NCBI GenBank assembly: GCA_021795055.1
Contig: JAJYPW010000012.1
Span: forward strand, 1 to 12,625
Reading direction: 5' to 3'
From: Thermoplasmata archaeon
GTDB lineage: Archaea; Thermoplasmatota; Thermoplasmata; Thermoplasmatales; Thermoplasmataceae
Length of the DNA: 12,625 nt
Shown in pieces: positions 1 through 8,800 of the stretch. The position numbers were made by a program, and so were the translations under genes. The notes below the pieces were generated by a model. That model had not been told where the DNA came from, searched no databases, and was given only the letters and a program-made list of their open reading frames with translations. Within the stretch, counting starts at the first letter, position 1. Every line of letters begins with the position of its first letter.

Positions 1-51
1 CTTTCCAAGAAGATCGCTCCTTTTCACGGTTCATTAATCCATGTCCGCTAT

Positions 52-65
52 TAGTTTTTGTTTTT
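52..65 (+). terminator. T-rich possible terminator of an upstream gene
   Basis: Two runs of five T separated by one G follow a TAG triplet. Archaeal RNA polymerase can stop at T-rich non-template tracts without a hairpin, so this could end a gene lying to the left. No upstream gene can be confirmed because only 51 bases precede it. Confidence 0.3.
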
Positions 66-137
66 GGCGGAGAGCTTCATCTCCCGGATTGATATTTGAT
101 GAAAGGAACGAAATCCCTGACTACCTGTTCAGTCAAG

Positions 138-145
138 TTATTATT
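138..145 (+). promoter_or_regulatory. TATA-like element for the gene at 166
   Basis: The octamer TTATTATT is centred about 24.5 bases before the ATG at 166. That is the spacing expected if transcription starts at or next to the start codon, giving a leaderless mRNA. The same spacing recurs before pyrG (3900) and near 10074. No Shine-Dalgarno sequence precedes this ATG, which fits the leaderless reading. Confidence 0.55.
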
Positions 146-165
146 GCCGTCATTTATGTTCCGCC

Positions 166-1302
166 ATGCGGGATGTCATAGTTGTGGGTGCCGGGCCTTC
201 TGGCTCGTACATGGGCTATGATCTCTCGAAGCGTGGCCTTGACGCGCTAATCCTTGAAGAGCACAGGGAAGTGGGCAAGCCTGTGGAGTGCACTGGACTG
301 GTTTCTGAGCGCGTCATGAAGTATGTTCACACCAAAGCCGGCGTCAACAAGGTCAATGGAGCGCGCATCGTTTTTCCCAACGGTGAGAGCACACATATCA
401 GGAAGGCGGAAAAGACAATCGTGATGGACAGGGATCGCTTTGACAAGGACGTTGCCGGCATGGCAATTGATGCGGGCTCAGATTTCAGCATAGACTCAAA
501 GGTAATTGGCGTTCGGGAAAGCGGAGAATGCGTTGAGGTCAGGTACAGGAAATCCGGAAATCTTGTCGAAGAGAGGGCCAGGGTCGTCGTGGGCGCAGAC
601 GGCGTCAACAGCAGGGTGAGGCGCGACATTTACGGAAACAGGCCGAGGAGAATAGTCTCTGCGTACCAGGTGGATGCGGCATACGAGCTTCCCGACCAGG
701 ACAGTGTGGAGGTATATCTCGGGTCGGGCACATCCGGAGGATTCTTTGGTTGGGCCACTCCGGCTGGCGATACGACCAAGATCGGGACGGGTTCCCTTTA
801 CCCTACTGCAAAGAAATTTTTTGACAATCTCAACGCCAGGTTCGGAAAGGATAAGGTACTGGGAATTAACGGCGGCGCAATTCCAATCTCGTACCTCAGG
901 CGTACCTACAGCGATAGGAGCATACTTGTAGGAGACGCTGCAGGGATAGTCAAGCCACTGAGCGGAGGGGGGATTTACACGGGAATAGTGTCGTCTGAGT
1001 GCGGTGCCGGGGTTATAGCAGACGCAATAGAGCAAGACAGAGTCGACAGGCGTAGACTTTCTGCGTACCAGAGATTGTGGAAGAAGAAACTTGGCCTTGA
1101 ACTGTGGTTTGATGGTTTGGTCCAGAAGTTATTTTCCTCATTGTCGGATAATACTTTTGAAAGGCTCTACAGTATCATTTCCACCCCGGAAATTACCTCA
1201 GTCATAAACAGGGTTGGCGATATAGATTATCCGTCGAGGGTGGTTCTATCAATAATAGCAAGGAATCCGGAGATCGTGAAATACCTGCTGGTAAAGAGAT
1301 AA
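166..1302 (+). CDS. geranylgeranyl reductase family FAD-dependent oxidoreductase
   Basis: This 378-residue flavoprotein resembles the geranylgeranyl reductase / digeranylgeranylglycerophospholipid reductase family, which saturates the isoprenoid chains of archaeal membrane lipids. Seen in the sequence: an N-terminal FAD-binding GAGPSGSYMG (residues 8-17), a conserved-type cysteine in ECTGLVS (41-47), GADGVNSRVRR (143-153), and the second FAD motif GDAAG (256-260) followed by a glycine-rich PLSGGGIYTG. The family substrate-region motif (aromatic-x-W-x-F-P, then about seven residues and GxG) appears as FGWATP at 194-199 and GTG at 207-209, so the usual F is T. No membrane helix is obvious; members act at the membrane surface. 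The start is supported by the promoter spacing. Family assignment is strong. Action on archaeal lipids rather than another polyprenyl substrate is inferred, since no lipid genes are adjacent. Confidence 0.85.
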   Translation: MRDVIVVGAGPSGSYMGYDLSKRGLDALILEEHREVGKPVECTGLVSERVMKYVHTKAGVNKVNGARIVFPNGESTHIRKAEKTIVMDRDRFDKDVAGMAIDAGSDFSIDSKVIGVRESGECVEVRYRKSGNLVEERARVVVGADGVNSRVRRDIYGNRPRRIVSAYQVDAAYELPDQDSVEVYLGSGTSGGFFGWATPAGDTTKIGTGSLYPTAKKFFDNLNARFGKDKVLGINGGAIPISYLRRTYSDRSILVGDAAGIVKPLSGGGIYTGIVSSECGAGVIADAIEQDRVDRRRLSAYQRLWKKKLGLELWFDGLVQKLFSSLSDNTFERLYSIISTPEITSVINRVGDIDYPSRVVLSIIARNPEIVKYLLVKR

Positions 1303-1322
1303 GCAAAGTACCATACGTACTG

Positions 1323-2195
1323 ATGCTCCTCCTTGTCACCGTGTTCTGGGGGGTAACCTTCCCCCTCATCAAGGAATCGATGAATTTCACTACACCGGTT
1401 ATTTTCCTGGCCATACGGTTCATGGTCTCCGCCGCATTCCTGCTGCCGCTTGTATTGAAGCATGGAGGATTGCGCAAACGCGGTAATATTGTCGCGGGGT
1501 TCTTTTCCGGGCTCCTGCTTTTCATGGGATATTTTTTCCAGACCGTAGGACTGGTTTTCACGTCTGCTGCAGATTCCGGCATAATAACCGGCCTATATGT
1601 TGTTCTCATCCCGTTCTTTTCCGTCGTGTACCTTCGGATGAAGGTCAGCGGTTACGATGTCGCGTTTTCCTTTCTTTCTCTGTCAGGGTTGATAGTGATG
1701 TCCGCCTTTGCTCTCAATGAACTGAACATTCAAATAGGGAATATACTGACGGTGATCTGCGCAGTCGCCTTTGCACTCCAGATTGCATATGTTTCCAGAT
1801 ATTCCCCTCGAACGGATATCTGGCCATTCACGTTCTATACGCTCCTGTTTGTTTCAATATTTTCCTTTGCTGCAATTCCGTTATATCCGGGCGAGTTCAT
1901 TGCGTTCAACTATTACCTTGTCTTCACACTGGTCTTCACTGCTATTCTGGCAGGAAGTTTTGCCATGTACGCCCAGAACATGGCCCTGAGGTTCATTGAC
2001 CCGGGCTTCGCCGGAATAATATTCGTGGCTGAACCCGTATTTGCAGCTATTTCTTCGGTGGTAATCGGCAACGAGGTCTTATCAGTGTTCACCGTTGCAG
2101 GCGGATCGTTGATGGTGCTCTCGATGGCACTGTCCTCATTCTACCGCTATCGCAAGGGAGAGATGGCACCAGCCATATTATCAGAAGTTGACTGA
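1323..2195 (+). CDS. EamA/DMT superfamily transporter
   Basis: This 290-residue protein is almost entirely hydrophobic with about ten membrane helices, as in the drug/metabolite transporter superfamily. The two EamA half-repeats are visible: residues about 1-130 begin with the typical VFWGVTFPLIKES and contain SAADSGIITGLYVV; residues about 138-275 contain FIDPGFAGIIFVAEPVFAA, the matching second-half signature. Such proteins export or take up amino acids, nucleotides or other small metabolites; the substrate cannot be read from sequence. The ATG lies 20 bases after the upstream stop, so co-transcription is likely. The frame stays open upstream into the preceding gene, but I see no ATG, GTG or TTG there, so 1323 is the first conventional start even though it leaves almost no residues before helix 1. 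No ribosome binding site is visible. The charged C-terminal tail (about 275-290) is probably cytoplasmic. Confidence 0.88.
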   Translation: MLLLVTVFWGVTFPLIKESMNFTTPVIFLAIRFMVSAAFLLPLVLKHGGLRKRGNIVAGFFSGLLLFMGYFFQTVGLVFTSAADSGIITGLYVVLIPFFSVVYLRMKVSGYDVAFSFLSLSGLIVMSAFALNELNIQIGNILTVICAVAFALQIAYVSRYSPRTDIWPFTFYTLLFVSIFSFAAIPLYPGEFIAFNYYLVFTLVFTAILAGSFAMYAQNMALRFIDPGFAGIIFVAEPVFAAISSVVIGNEVLSVFTVAGGSLMVLSMALSSFYRYRKGEMAPAILSEVD

Positions 2196-2243
2196 TCCCG
2201 CCACATTTTAACCGCTATTATTGAATAGCTATAACACAATAGG

Positions 2244-2251
2244 TTATTATA
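2244..2251 (+). promoter_or_regulatory. possible TATA-like element before the MFS gene
   Basis: TTATTATA is centred about 30 bases before the ATG at 2278, which would give a leader of only a few bases. A second A/T stretch, ATTTTAAC at 2205-2212, could instead drive a leader of about 45 bases. Either would give the transporter its own promoter, but neither has the exact spacing seen at the other promoters, and the gene could be read through from upstream. Confidence 0.3.
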
Positions 2252-2277
2252 CCGATGAGCCCTCGCTTTTTCAGGTC

Positions 2278-3726
2278 ATGTATTCATACTCAAGGCACGC
2301 GGGACTGACCATAGCTATCATGGCGTTCATGGGCATCCTGATAATGTACGTTGAAACAATGGTTATTCCTGCAATTCCGGTGCTTGAGGTGGATTTCAGC
2401 ACGAATTACGATTACCTTTCCTGGGTAATCACTGCATACGTCATTTCCGGGACAATTGCTGCCGCCATATTCGGCAGGCTTGCAGACATCTATGGAAAGA
2501 AGCGCATTTTCGTAATCATCGCTTTCGTGTACACCGTTTCAGTTTCATTCGGCGGATTTGCGCAGAATCTGGCCGAATTTGTCGCGGTGCGGGCGGTCCA
2601 GGGACTTGGCATGGGAATGTTTCCTGTTGCGTTCGCATTGCTCAATGACCAGATTCCAAAGGAGGAACTGCCTCTTGCACAGGGAATTGTGAGCTCGACT
2701 TTCATGGGGGGTGCAGCCCTGGGGCTTGTGCTTGGTTCCTGGATAACGCAGAATTATGGCTGGCAGTGGTCGTATCATTCAGCCATACCGGTTGCAATTG
2801 CCCTGACTGTGCTTTCCCTGATTTTCCTCAGGGATTCATCCGCAAGGCTGTCCGAGAGAATCGATTACGCCGGGGTCCTGCTGCTTTCCTCAGGAGTGCT
2901 GCTGCTTATCTTAGGGCTTTCAGAGGGCGAATATCTGGGTTGGACCTCGTTTGCAGTTATCACCATTTTTGTGCTTTCAGTTGTCCTGATACTGCTCTTC
3001 ATAATGGTGGAGATGAAGTTTGATCAACCTTTCATAAGCATGAAACTGCTCGCCGTCAGAAACGTGTTTCTCTCAAATTTTACTGGACTTTTCGCTCTTT
3101 CCGGCATGTTCTTCCTGTTCTATACTATTCCCCAGCTGCTGCAGGACCCGGTTCCATATGGTTTTGGGATGTCAGTCGTACTGTCCGGCTGGCTGATGCT
3201 TCCCATGGCTCTGGTGTCCATGGGATTTGCACCACTGTCGGCTGTGGTAACCAGGCACTACGGACCAAAGATCACAATACTGATCTCCACTGTCTTACTT
3301 TTCAGTTCTTTCCTGATGCTTTACTTTCACAGAGGGACGGAACTGGATGTTCTTGAGGATGTTGTTTTGCTCGGGGTCGGCATGTCGTTCATGTTCGTTG
3401 GCGTGATCAACATTCTGATAGTCTCATCCCCTCCAGGGGAAACGGGAGCATCAACCGGCATGAACGTTGTATTCAGGAACATAGGGACGGCAATAGCTGT
3501 CGCAATTGCCGGGGTAATTGAGACAACGTATTCAGCCACATTTCCCATAGGAGGAACAGTTCTTTCGGTACCCACTGCAACTGCATTCAATTATGTTTAC
3601 CTTTTTGGAATGGTGTTCCTGGGCGTGTCTGTCATTTTCACCCTCCTGATGAGGAATGTTGTATTTGCAAGGGCTCCTGCTGAAGAGCAGTCCGCGATTC
3701 CTGCAGAAGACGCAGGAGGAAAATAA
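2278..3726 (+). CDS. 14-helix MFS transporter, EmrB/QacA-like (DHA2-type)
   Basis: This is a proton-coupled major facilitator of the drug:H+ antiporter type with 14 membrane segments. Residue numbers here count from the upstream TTG at 2221. Visible are motif A GRLADIYGKKR (85-95), motif B RAVQGLGMGM (124-133), motif C GGAALGLVLGSWI (163-175) and the WQWSYHSAIP variant (181-190) of the family WRWxFxINxP segment. Helix 1 has VETMVIPAIP, with Glu where DHA2 proteins usually have Asp. The protein has 482 residues from the ATG at 2278, or 501 from the TTG. I prefer the ATG: it begins just before helix 1 and the TTG has neither a ribosome binding site nor a correctly placed TATA box. Export of organic toxicants or metabolites is a family expectation; the substrate is unknown. 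It follows the EamA gene by 82 bases (25 from the TTG). Confidence 0.9.
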   Translation: MYSYSRHAGLTIAIMAFMGILIMYVETMVIPAIPVLEVDFSTNYDYLSWVITAYVISGTIAAAIFGRLADIYGKKRIFVIIAFVYTVSVSFGGFAQNLAEFVAVRAVQGLGMGMFPVAFALLNDQIPKEELPLAQGIVSSTFMGGAALGLVLGSWITQNYGWQWSYHSAIPVAIALTVLSLIFLRDSSARLSERIDYAGVLLLSSGVLLLILGLSEGEYLGWTSFAVITIFVLSVVLILLFIMVEMKFDQPFISMKLLAVRNVFLSNFTGLFALSGMFFLFYTIPQLLQDPVPYGFGMSVVLSGWLMLPMALVSMGFAPLSAVVTRHYGPKITILISTVLLFSSFLMLYFHRGTELDVLEDVVLLGVGMSFMFVGVINILIVSSPPGETGASTGMNVVFRNIGTAIAVAIAGVIETTYSATFPIGGTVLSVPTATAFNYVYLFGMVFLGVSVIFTLLMRNVVFARAPAEEQSAIPAEDAGGK

Positions 3727-3863
3727 GCGCATGCTTATTCTGGAAAGCGTCACTGACCCCGAATGACGGGCGATATTGCAACCTGCCTGACTTCTGTAGT
3801 TTCCCACAGCATATATCTGCCAAACGCCTGAAAATCACGTTCTGCATGCATTATTCCACGGTC
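3727..3863. other. non-coding stretch between MFS gene and pyrG promoter
   Basis: I see no convincing gene here on either strand. It holds a weak CCCG/CGGG stem with a five-base loop (3758-3770), no T-run after it, and a TATATA-like stretch (3811-3816) with no suitably placed start codon. GCCTGA occurs at 3785 and 3826. Confidence 0.5.
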
Positions 3864-3880
3864 AAAGAAAGTTAATTAAA
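3864..3880 (+). promoter_or_regulatory. promoter of pyrG operon (BRE + TATA)
   Basis: A purine-rich AAAGAAAG (3864-3871), resembling a TFB-recognition element, directly precedes the TATA-like TTAATTAAA (3872-3880). The TATA centre lies about 24.5 bases before the ATG at 3900, as expected for leaderless transcription starting at the start codon. This is the best-formed promoter in the window and probably drives the whole 3900-9880 operon. Confidence 0.7.
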
Positions 3881-3899
3881 TCAATCGGGCTTATCCAGG

Positions 3900-5492
3900 A
3901 TGCAGTTCATTGCAATAACCGGGGGGGTAATATCCGGTCTCGGAAAGGGCACAATAACTTCGAGCCTGTCGCATCTTCTCGTGAATTCCGGTTTGCGTGT
4001 CAGCGCGGTCAAGATAGACCCATATCTCAATTACGACGCTGGAACGATGAATCCTTACCAGCATGGGGAGGTTTTCGTGCTGGATGACGGAAGCGAGGTG
4101 GATCTGGATCTGGGCAATTATGAGAGATTCATGGGCGTAAGCCTGACAGGCAGCAACAACATAACCACCGGCAAAATATACAAGAGCGTAATTGAAAAGG
4201 AGAGAAAGGGCGACTATCTGGGCAGCACAGTCCAGATAATTCCCCACATTACCAACGAGATCAAGAACTGGCTCAGGGATGTTTCCAGGAAATCAAATTC
4301 GGATGTCGTGCTCATTGAGGTGGGTGGCACCGTTGGAGACATTGAGTCAATGCCGTTCCTGGAGGCACTGAGGCAGATGCGCCGGGACGGTGACCATTTT
4401 ATTTTCGCCCACGTGACATTAATCCCGGAAATCGGGGATTCGATGGAGCAGAAAACCAAACCTACCCAGCACAGTGTAAGCCAACTGAGGAGCATCGGCA
4501 TCCAGCCAGACCTGCTTTTCGCGCGCCTGAAGGGAACCCTCACTGCTGAATCCAGGAGGAAAATCTCGCTTTTCACTGACGTTCCTGAGAGCGGCATAAT
4601 CAGCGTGAGTGACGTGAAAAGCCCCTATCTGCTTCCGGAGATCATGAGATCGCAGGGTGTCCTGGACTACATATTCGGCAGGCTGGGTATCGCAGGGTTG
4701 AAGTTCGAGGACAGGTGGAAGGATTACAGGGAAAACATCGTTCATCCAGGGAAGTCGGTCAATATCGGTCTGGTTGGGAAGTACATCGAACTCACCGACG
4801 CATACATCAGCCACAAGGAAGCGTTCACCCATGTGACCGGTAAACACGGCATCGAGGTAAGGCTTCGCTGGATAAGCTCCGACAGGCTGAAGATCGACCA
4901 GTCCGATCTCGCAGGAATAGACGGCATTCTTATCCCCGGGGGATTTGGCTACAGGGGCGTAGAGGGCAAGATCGCTGCAATACGATATGCCAGGGAGAAC
5001 CGGATTCCTTTCCTCGGAATATGCCTTGGCTTCCAGACAGCGGTAATCGAGTTTGCAAGGAATGTGCTCGGGTTCAAGGATGCGAACAGCACGGAATTTG
5101 ATCCTGGTACAAGTCATCCCGTTATAGACCTCCTACCTGAGCAGCACCAGGTGAAGGAAATGGGAGGAACAATGAGGCTGGGCTCGCTCCCGGTCGTGAT
5201 TGAAAGAGACACCAAGGCCTGGGAAATATACGGCCAGCCCGAGATCACGGAGAGGCACAGGCACAGGTACGAAGTGAACCCGAAATACATAGATGCGTTC
5301 GAAAAAGCCGGTTTGCATTTTTCAGGCAAGGACAGGGAGGGGATCAGGATGGAAATTCTTGAGCTCGCTGATAGGGAAAACTTTATTGCCACGCAGTACC
5401 ATAGCGAATTCAAATCCAGACCGTTAAATCCATCAAGGGTCCACGAATATCTGGTCTTAAAGGCAGCCGAAAAAGCTGGGGAGTCCAAATGA
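3900..5492 (+). CDS. pyrG: CTP synthase (glutamine-hydrolysing)
   Basis: CTP synthase converts UTP to CTP using ATP and ammonia from glutamine, the last step of de novo pyrimidine nucleotide synthesis in the cytoplasm. The 530-residue length is normal. The N-terminal synthase domain (about 1-265) has the P-loop region [15 protein letters not shown] (8-22), [15 protein letters not shown] (38-52) and [14 protein letters not shown] (140-153). The C-terminal class I glutamine amidotransferase domain (about 285-525) has the oxyanion segment [12 protein letters not shown] (346-357), the nucleophile elbow GICLGFQ with Cys375, and the His501/Glu503 pair in QYHSEF. All catalytic residues look intact. 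The ATG at 3900 begins the conserved N-terminus without extra residues and suits leaderless translation. Its stop overlaps the next start by four bases (ATGA), so the two are translationally linked. Confidence 0.98.
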   Translation: MQFIAITGGVISGLGKGTITSSLSHLLVNSGLRVSAVKIDPYLNYDAGTMNPYQHGEVFVLDDGSEVDLDLGNYERFMGVSLTGSNNITTGKIYKSVIEKERKGDYLGSTVQIIPHITNEIKNWLRDVSRKSNSDVVLIEVGGTVGDIESMPFLEALRQMRRDGDHFIFAHVTLIPEIGDSMEQKTKPTQHSVSQLRSIGIQPDLLFARLKGTLTAESRRKISLFTDVPESGIISVSDVKSPYLLPEIMRSQGVLDYIFGRLGIAGLKFEDRWKDYRENIVHPGKSVNIGLVGKYIELTDAYISHKEAFTHVTGKHGIEVRLRWISSDRLKIDQSDLAGIDGILIPGGFGYRGVEGKIAAIRYARENRIPFLGICLGFQTAVIEFARNVLGFKDANSTEFDPGTSHPVIDLLPEQHQVKEMGGTMRLGSLPVVIERDTKAWEIYGQPEITERHRHRYEVNPKYIDAFEKAGLHFSGKDREGIRMEILELADRENFIATQYHSEFKSRPLNPSRVHEYLVLKAAEKAGESK

Positions 5493-5818
5493 AGGAAGTT
5501 TTGGAAGAATTGAAAAACAGGGTAAATGAAAGAGTCAAGAACGACGAGAAGTTTGCCAAGAAGCTCAGCACCGTGAGGAGAAGCTTCCTGGTAATATTTG
5601 ACGGTAAGGAATCCTATAATTTCCAGATAGCCGAAGGAAAGGTCGGAGATATCGTTCCGGGAAACCAAGCTTCAGATATCGAAATTTCCGTGGACTCGGA
5701 TACGTTCAACAAGATAATAGCCAGGCAGATCGATCCCATGGCCGCGTACATGGAGAAGAAAATTAAGATCAAGGCGTCACTTTTCGATAAACTCTTCCTG
5801 ACCGAACTTTTCAAGTGA
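5489..5818 (+). CDS. SCP2-like (sterol carrier protein fold) small protein
   Basis: This 109-residue protein resembles the SCP2 sterol-transfer domain, a small alpha/beta fold with a hydrophobic pocket for lipids or other apolar ligands. The best match is the C-terminal half: a [16 protein letters not shown] strand-helix (62-77), then [17 protein letters not shown] (82-98), matching the family pattern of an acidic strand, a short helix, DPMxAFMxGKLKIxG and a closing helix. There is no signal peptide or membrane helix, so it is probably cytoplasmic. Residues 1-30 are highly charged and helical. The start overlaps the pyrG stop (ATGA), and GGGGAG (5478-5483) sits five bases before the ATG. Its own stop overlaps the polC GTG (GTGA). 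The ligand is unknown; archaea lack sterols, so an isoprenoid or CoA-linked compound is a guess. No link to replication is known to me. Confidence 0.75.
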   Translation: MKEVLEELKNRVNERVKNDEKFAKKLSTVRRSFLVIFDGKESYNFQIAEGKVGDIVPGNQASDIEISVDSDTFNKIIARQIDPMAAYMEKKIKIKASLFDKLFLTELFK

Positions 5819-8800
5819 ACCCTGGAAAAATGGAAATTGAGAGGCTGACCACCGGGAAACTGGCTGAGTACAGGAATAAACTCTCTTCCGACATCAGTCG
5901 GGTATATTCCGTAGCGTCTGATGCAAGAAAGCTTGGGAAGGACGTAACTGACAGGGTGGAAGTCCCTCTCGCATCTGATATGGCAGCCCGGATAGAGGCG
6001 CTTCTGGAAGTTGACGGACTGGCCGATATTATGAGGAAGATGCCTGCAGACCTGAGCAGGGAGGAGGTCGCAATCGGGGCTTCCAAGGAAGTCGCTAAAC
6101 TAAATCCATGGAAGGACAGGCGCAAGGCCCTGGATATTGCAGTCAGGGTCGGGCTCGCAATACTCACCGAGGGCATACTTGTTGCCCCTCTCGAAGGGAT
6201 CAGGTCGGTGGATATTCGTGACGACTCCGGCAAGGAATACGTCGCAGTTGTTTATTCAGGACCCATAAGGAGTGCGGGAGGAACCGCTCAGGCATTGAGC
6301 GTTCTGATAGCTGACATAGTCAGGCGTGACCTTGGAATCGGTGAATACAATGCAACTGAAGATGAGATTGAAAGGAACATGGAAGAGGTCCAGAGTTATA
6401 ACAGGCTGAAACATTTGCAATACCTCCCCTCGGATGAGGAGATCAGGCTTGTTGTCTCAAACGCGCCGGTGATGATTGATGGTGAGGGGAGCGAGGACGA
6501 GGAGATTTCAGGACACAGGGATATGGAAAGAATCACCACCAACAAGATCAGGGGGGGCATGTGCCTTGTGCTCTGCGAGGGATTGATACAGAAATCAAAA
6601 AAGGTGCTTAAGTACACTTCGAAGTTTAACCTTAACGAGTGGGCTTTCCTTGAAAGAATATCCGGATCGAGCAAAACTGTTGGCACCGAGAAGAAGGATG
6701 ACAAGTTCCTTAAGGATATAATTGCGGGAAGACCGGTCTTCAGCCACCCTGGCAGGCCGGGAGGTTTCAGGCTCAGGTACGGAAGAAGCCGGCTTACTGG
6801 CCTTGCTGCGGCAGGTATAAATCCCGCAACAATGGAGCTGCTCGACGGATTTATTGCGGTGGGTTCACAGATCAAGATTGAACTTCCGGGTAAAGCAGCC
6901 GCTGTGACGCCCTGCGAGACCATTGACGGCCCCATGGTCATGCTTTCTGACGGCAGGCATCTCAGGGTTAATGATGCCGAAACTGCCAGATCTGTCAAGA
7001 ATCAGGTGACGGAAATCACCGACATAGGTGAGATCCTCATCGGGTATGGCGAGTTTCTGGAGAACAATCATAAGCTGGAGAAACCCTCCTTCTGCAGGGA
7101 GTGGTGGCTGAAGCTATGCATGGAAAAATTTGACTGCTCGAAATACGCTGAAACCGATCCCGATCAGTTTGAGGCGGTCATGATCTCGAAAAAATACGGG
7201 GCACCCCTCCACCCACAGTTCGATTACTTCTGGCATGATCTTGATTTCGATGGGCTGCTGAACCTGAGGAAGGCAGTGCTCACCGGATCCCTGGAAGGGG
7301 ATGAGCTGCGTTTTCCCGCCGACGGCGAGACCCTGCGGATACTGAAATCGCTTGGAATCCAGTTTTCGCTGGAAGCTGGACATGTCGCCATTAAGGAGTA
7401 TTTTCCGATGGCCTCTACCCTTGGCATAACATTTGAGGGCTCTTCCCCGGTTTCACTTGGGGAACCAGTGGATTCAGGCGATATGATTGAAACGCTTGAA
7501 CATCTGTCAGGCTTGAAGATTGTACCAAAGTCTCCAACACGGATAGGTGCAAGGATGGGCAGGCCGGAAAAGGCTGGGGCCAGGAAGATGAAGCCCCTTG
7601 TTCACGTTCTCTTTCCCGTAGAGGATTTCGGCACTTCCAGGCGGTCCATTGGCGAAGCAAATCTGTCCTCAAACGGGGACTATATATCGGAGGCATTGCC
7701 CAGGGCCTGCGTCAATTGCGGAAACATAACTATAACCCCTCTGTGCGAAAAATGCGGTGGCAGGACTGCCAAATCAGAAAGAAAAAATACGGTCAACGTG
7801 AACATTTCCGAGATTATAAAAGCGGCTGAAGACAGGGTAGGCATCACCTTAAAAGACGTGAAGCTCCTGAAAGGCGTCAAGAAGCTCATGTCAAGCAGGA
7901 AAGCTTGCGAACCTCTTGAGAAGGGTATCCTCAGGGCAAAGAACGACGTTTCCGTTAACAAAGACGGCACGTGCAGATACGACGTGTCCGACCTGCCTCT
8001 TACGCACTTTGTGCCTGCCGAAATAGGCATGTCAGATAAGATGGCATTTGAACTTGGCTATGTTCCGGGAAAACTGAATGAGATATACCCGCAGGACGTC
8101 ATAATCCCATATGATGCGGGGGACTACCTTCTTAAGGTATCGAACCTGATGGATGACCTCCTCAGCAGATACTACAAGCTTTCCCCCTTTTATTCGTGCA
8201 AAACAAGGGAAGATCTTATCGGGAAATCGATAATAGGCCTTGCGCCCCATACGTCCGGAGGCATTGCAGGCAGGATTATAGGATTCACCAGGGCTTCCGG
8301 CGCTTATGCGCATCCGCTTTTCCATGCTGCAAAAAGGAGAAATTGCGACGGTGACGAGGACAGCCTGATGCTGATGCTGGACGGGCTCGTGAATTTCTCC
8401 AGGGAATTCCTGCCGGCCACCACCGGGGGACTGATGGACGCGCCTCTTGTGCTCACCGAGTTCCTCAGCCCGGAGGAAGTGGACAAGGAAGTGCTCAACG
8501 TTGATACCCTCTGGGAATATCCTCTTGAGTTTTACCAGGCAGCAGAAAGAGGATCAAGCCCTTCCGAAATAGAGAAGATGATGATGCCTCTCAAGCTGAT
8601 GATAGAGAAAACCGGAAGTTACGCAGGACTCGGGTTCACCAACCTTACAAGAGATCTGAACTCTGGAGTGATGGTGTCTTCCTACAAGACCATCGGCACC
8701 ATGGAGGAAAAGATTGAGCGCCAGCTGAACCTTGCAGGGATCATTAGGGCAGTGGACATGGATGATGTGGCTGCCAGGGTGCTGAATTCACATTTCCTGC

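Noticed and set aside
1..54. Possible C-terminal end of an upstream gene (17 codons then TAG)
   Set aside because: Too short to recognise, and another frame is open as well; only the T-rich stretch after it gives weak support.
76..103. TTCATC / GATGAA inverted repeat upstream of the first gene
   Set aside because: Six bases with a 16-base gap, not centred on the promoter; expected often by chance.
496..1035. Long minus-strand open frame opposite the reductase gene
   Set aside because: The protein looks like no family and lies wholly opposite a gene with clear FAD motifs. Similar antisense frames opposite pyrG (4419-5117), polC (6396-6998) and ogg (11063-11422) were rejected for the same reason.
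3758..3770. CCCG/CGGG stem after the MFS gene as a terminator
   Set aside because: Only four base pairs and no following T-run.
3785..3832. GCCTGA copies near pyrG as the same operator as at 9945
   Set aside because: They are direct, unevenly placed copies, and the complementary TTCAGGC is frequent in coding sequence as Phe-Arg codons, so a shared operator cannot be claimed.
3846..3875. Nine-codon frame before pyrG
   Set aside because: Very short, overlaps the pyrG promoter, and the nearest TATA-like stretch (3811-3816) is not at the usual spacing.
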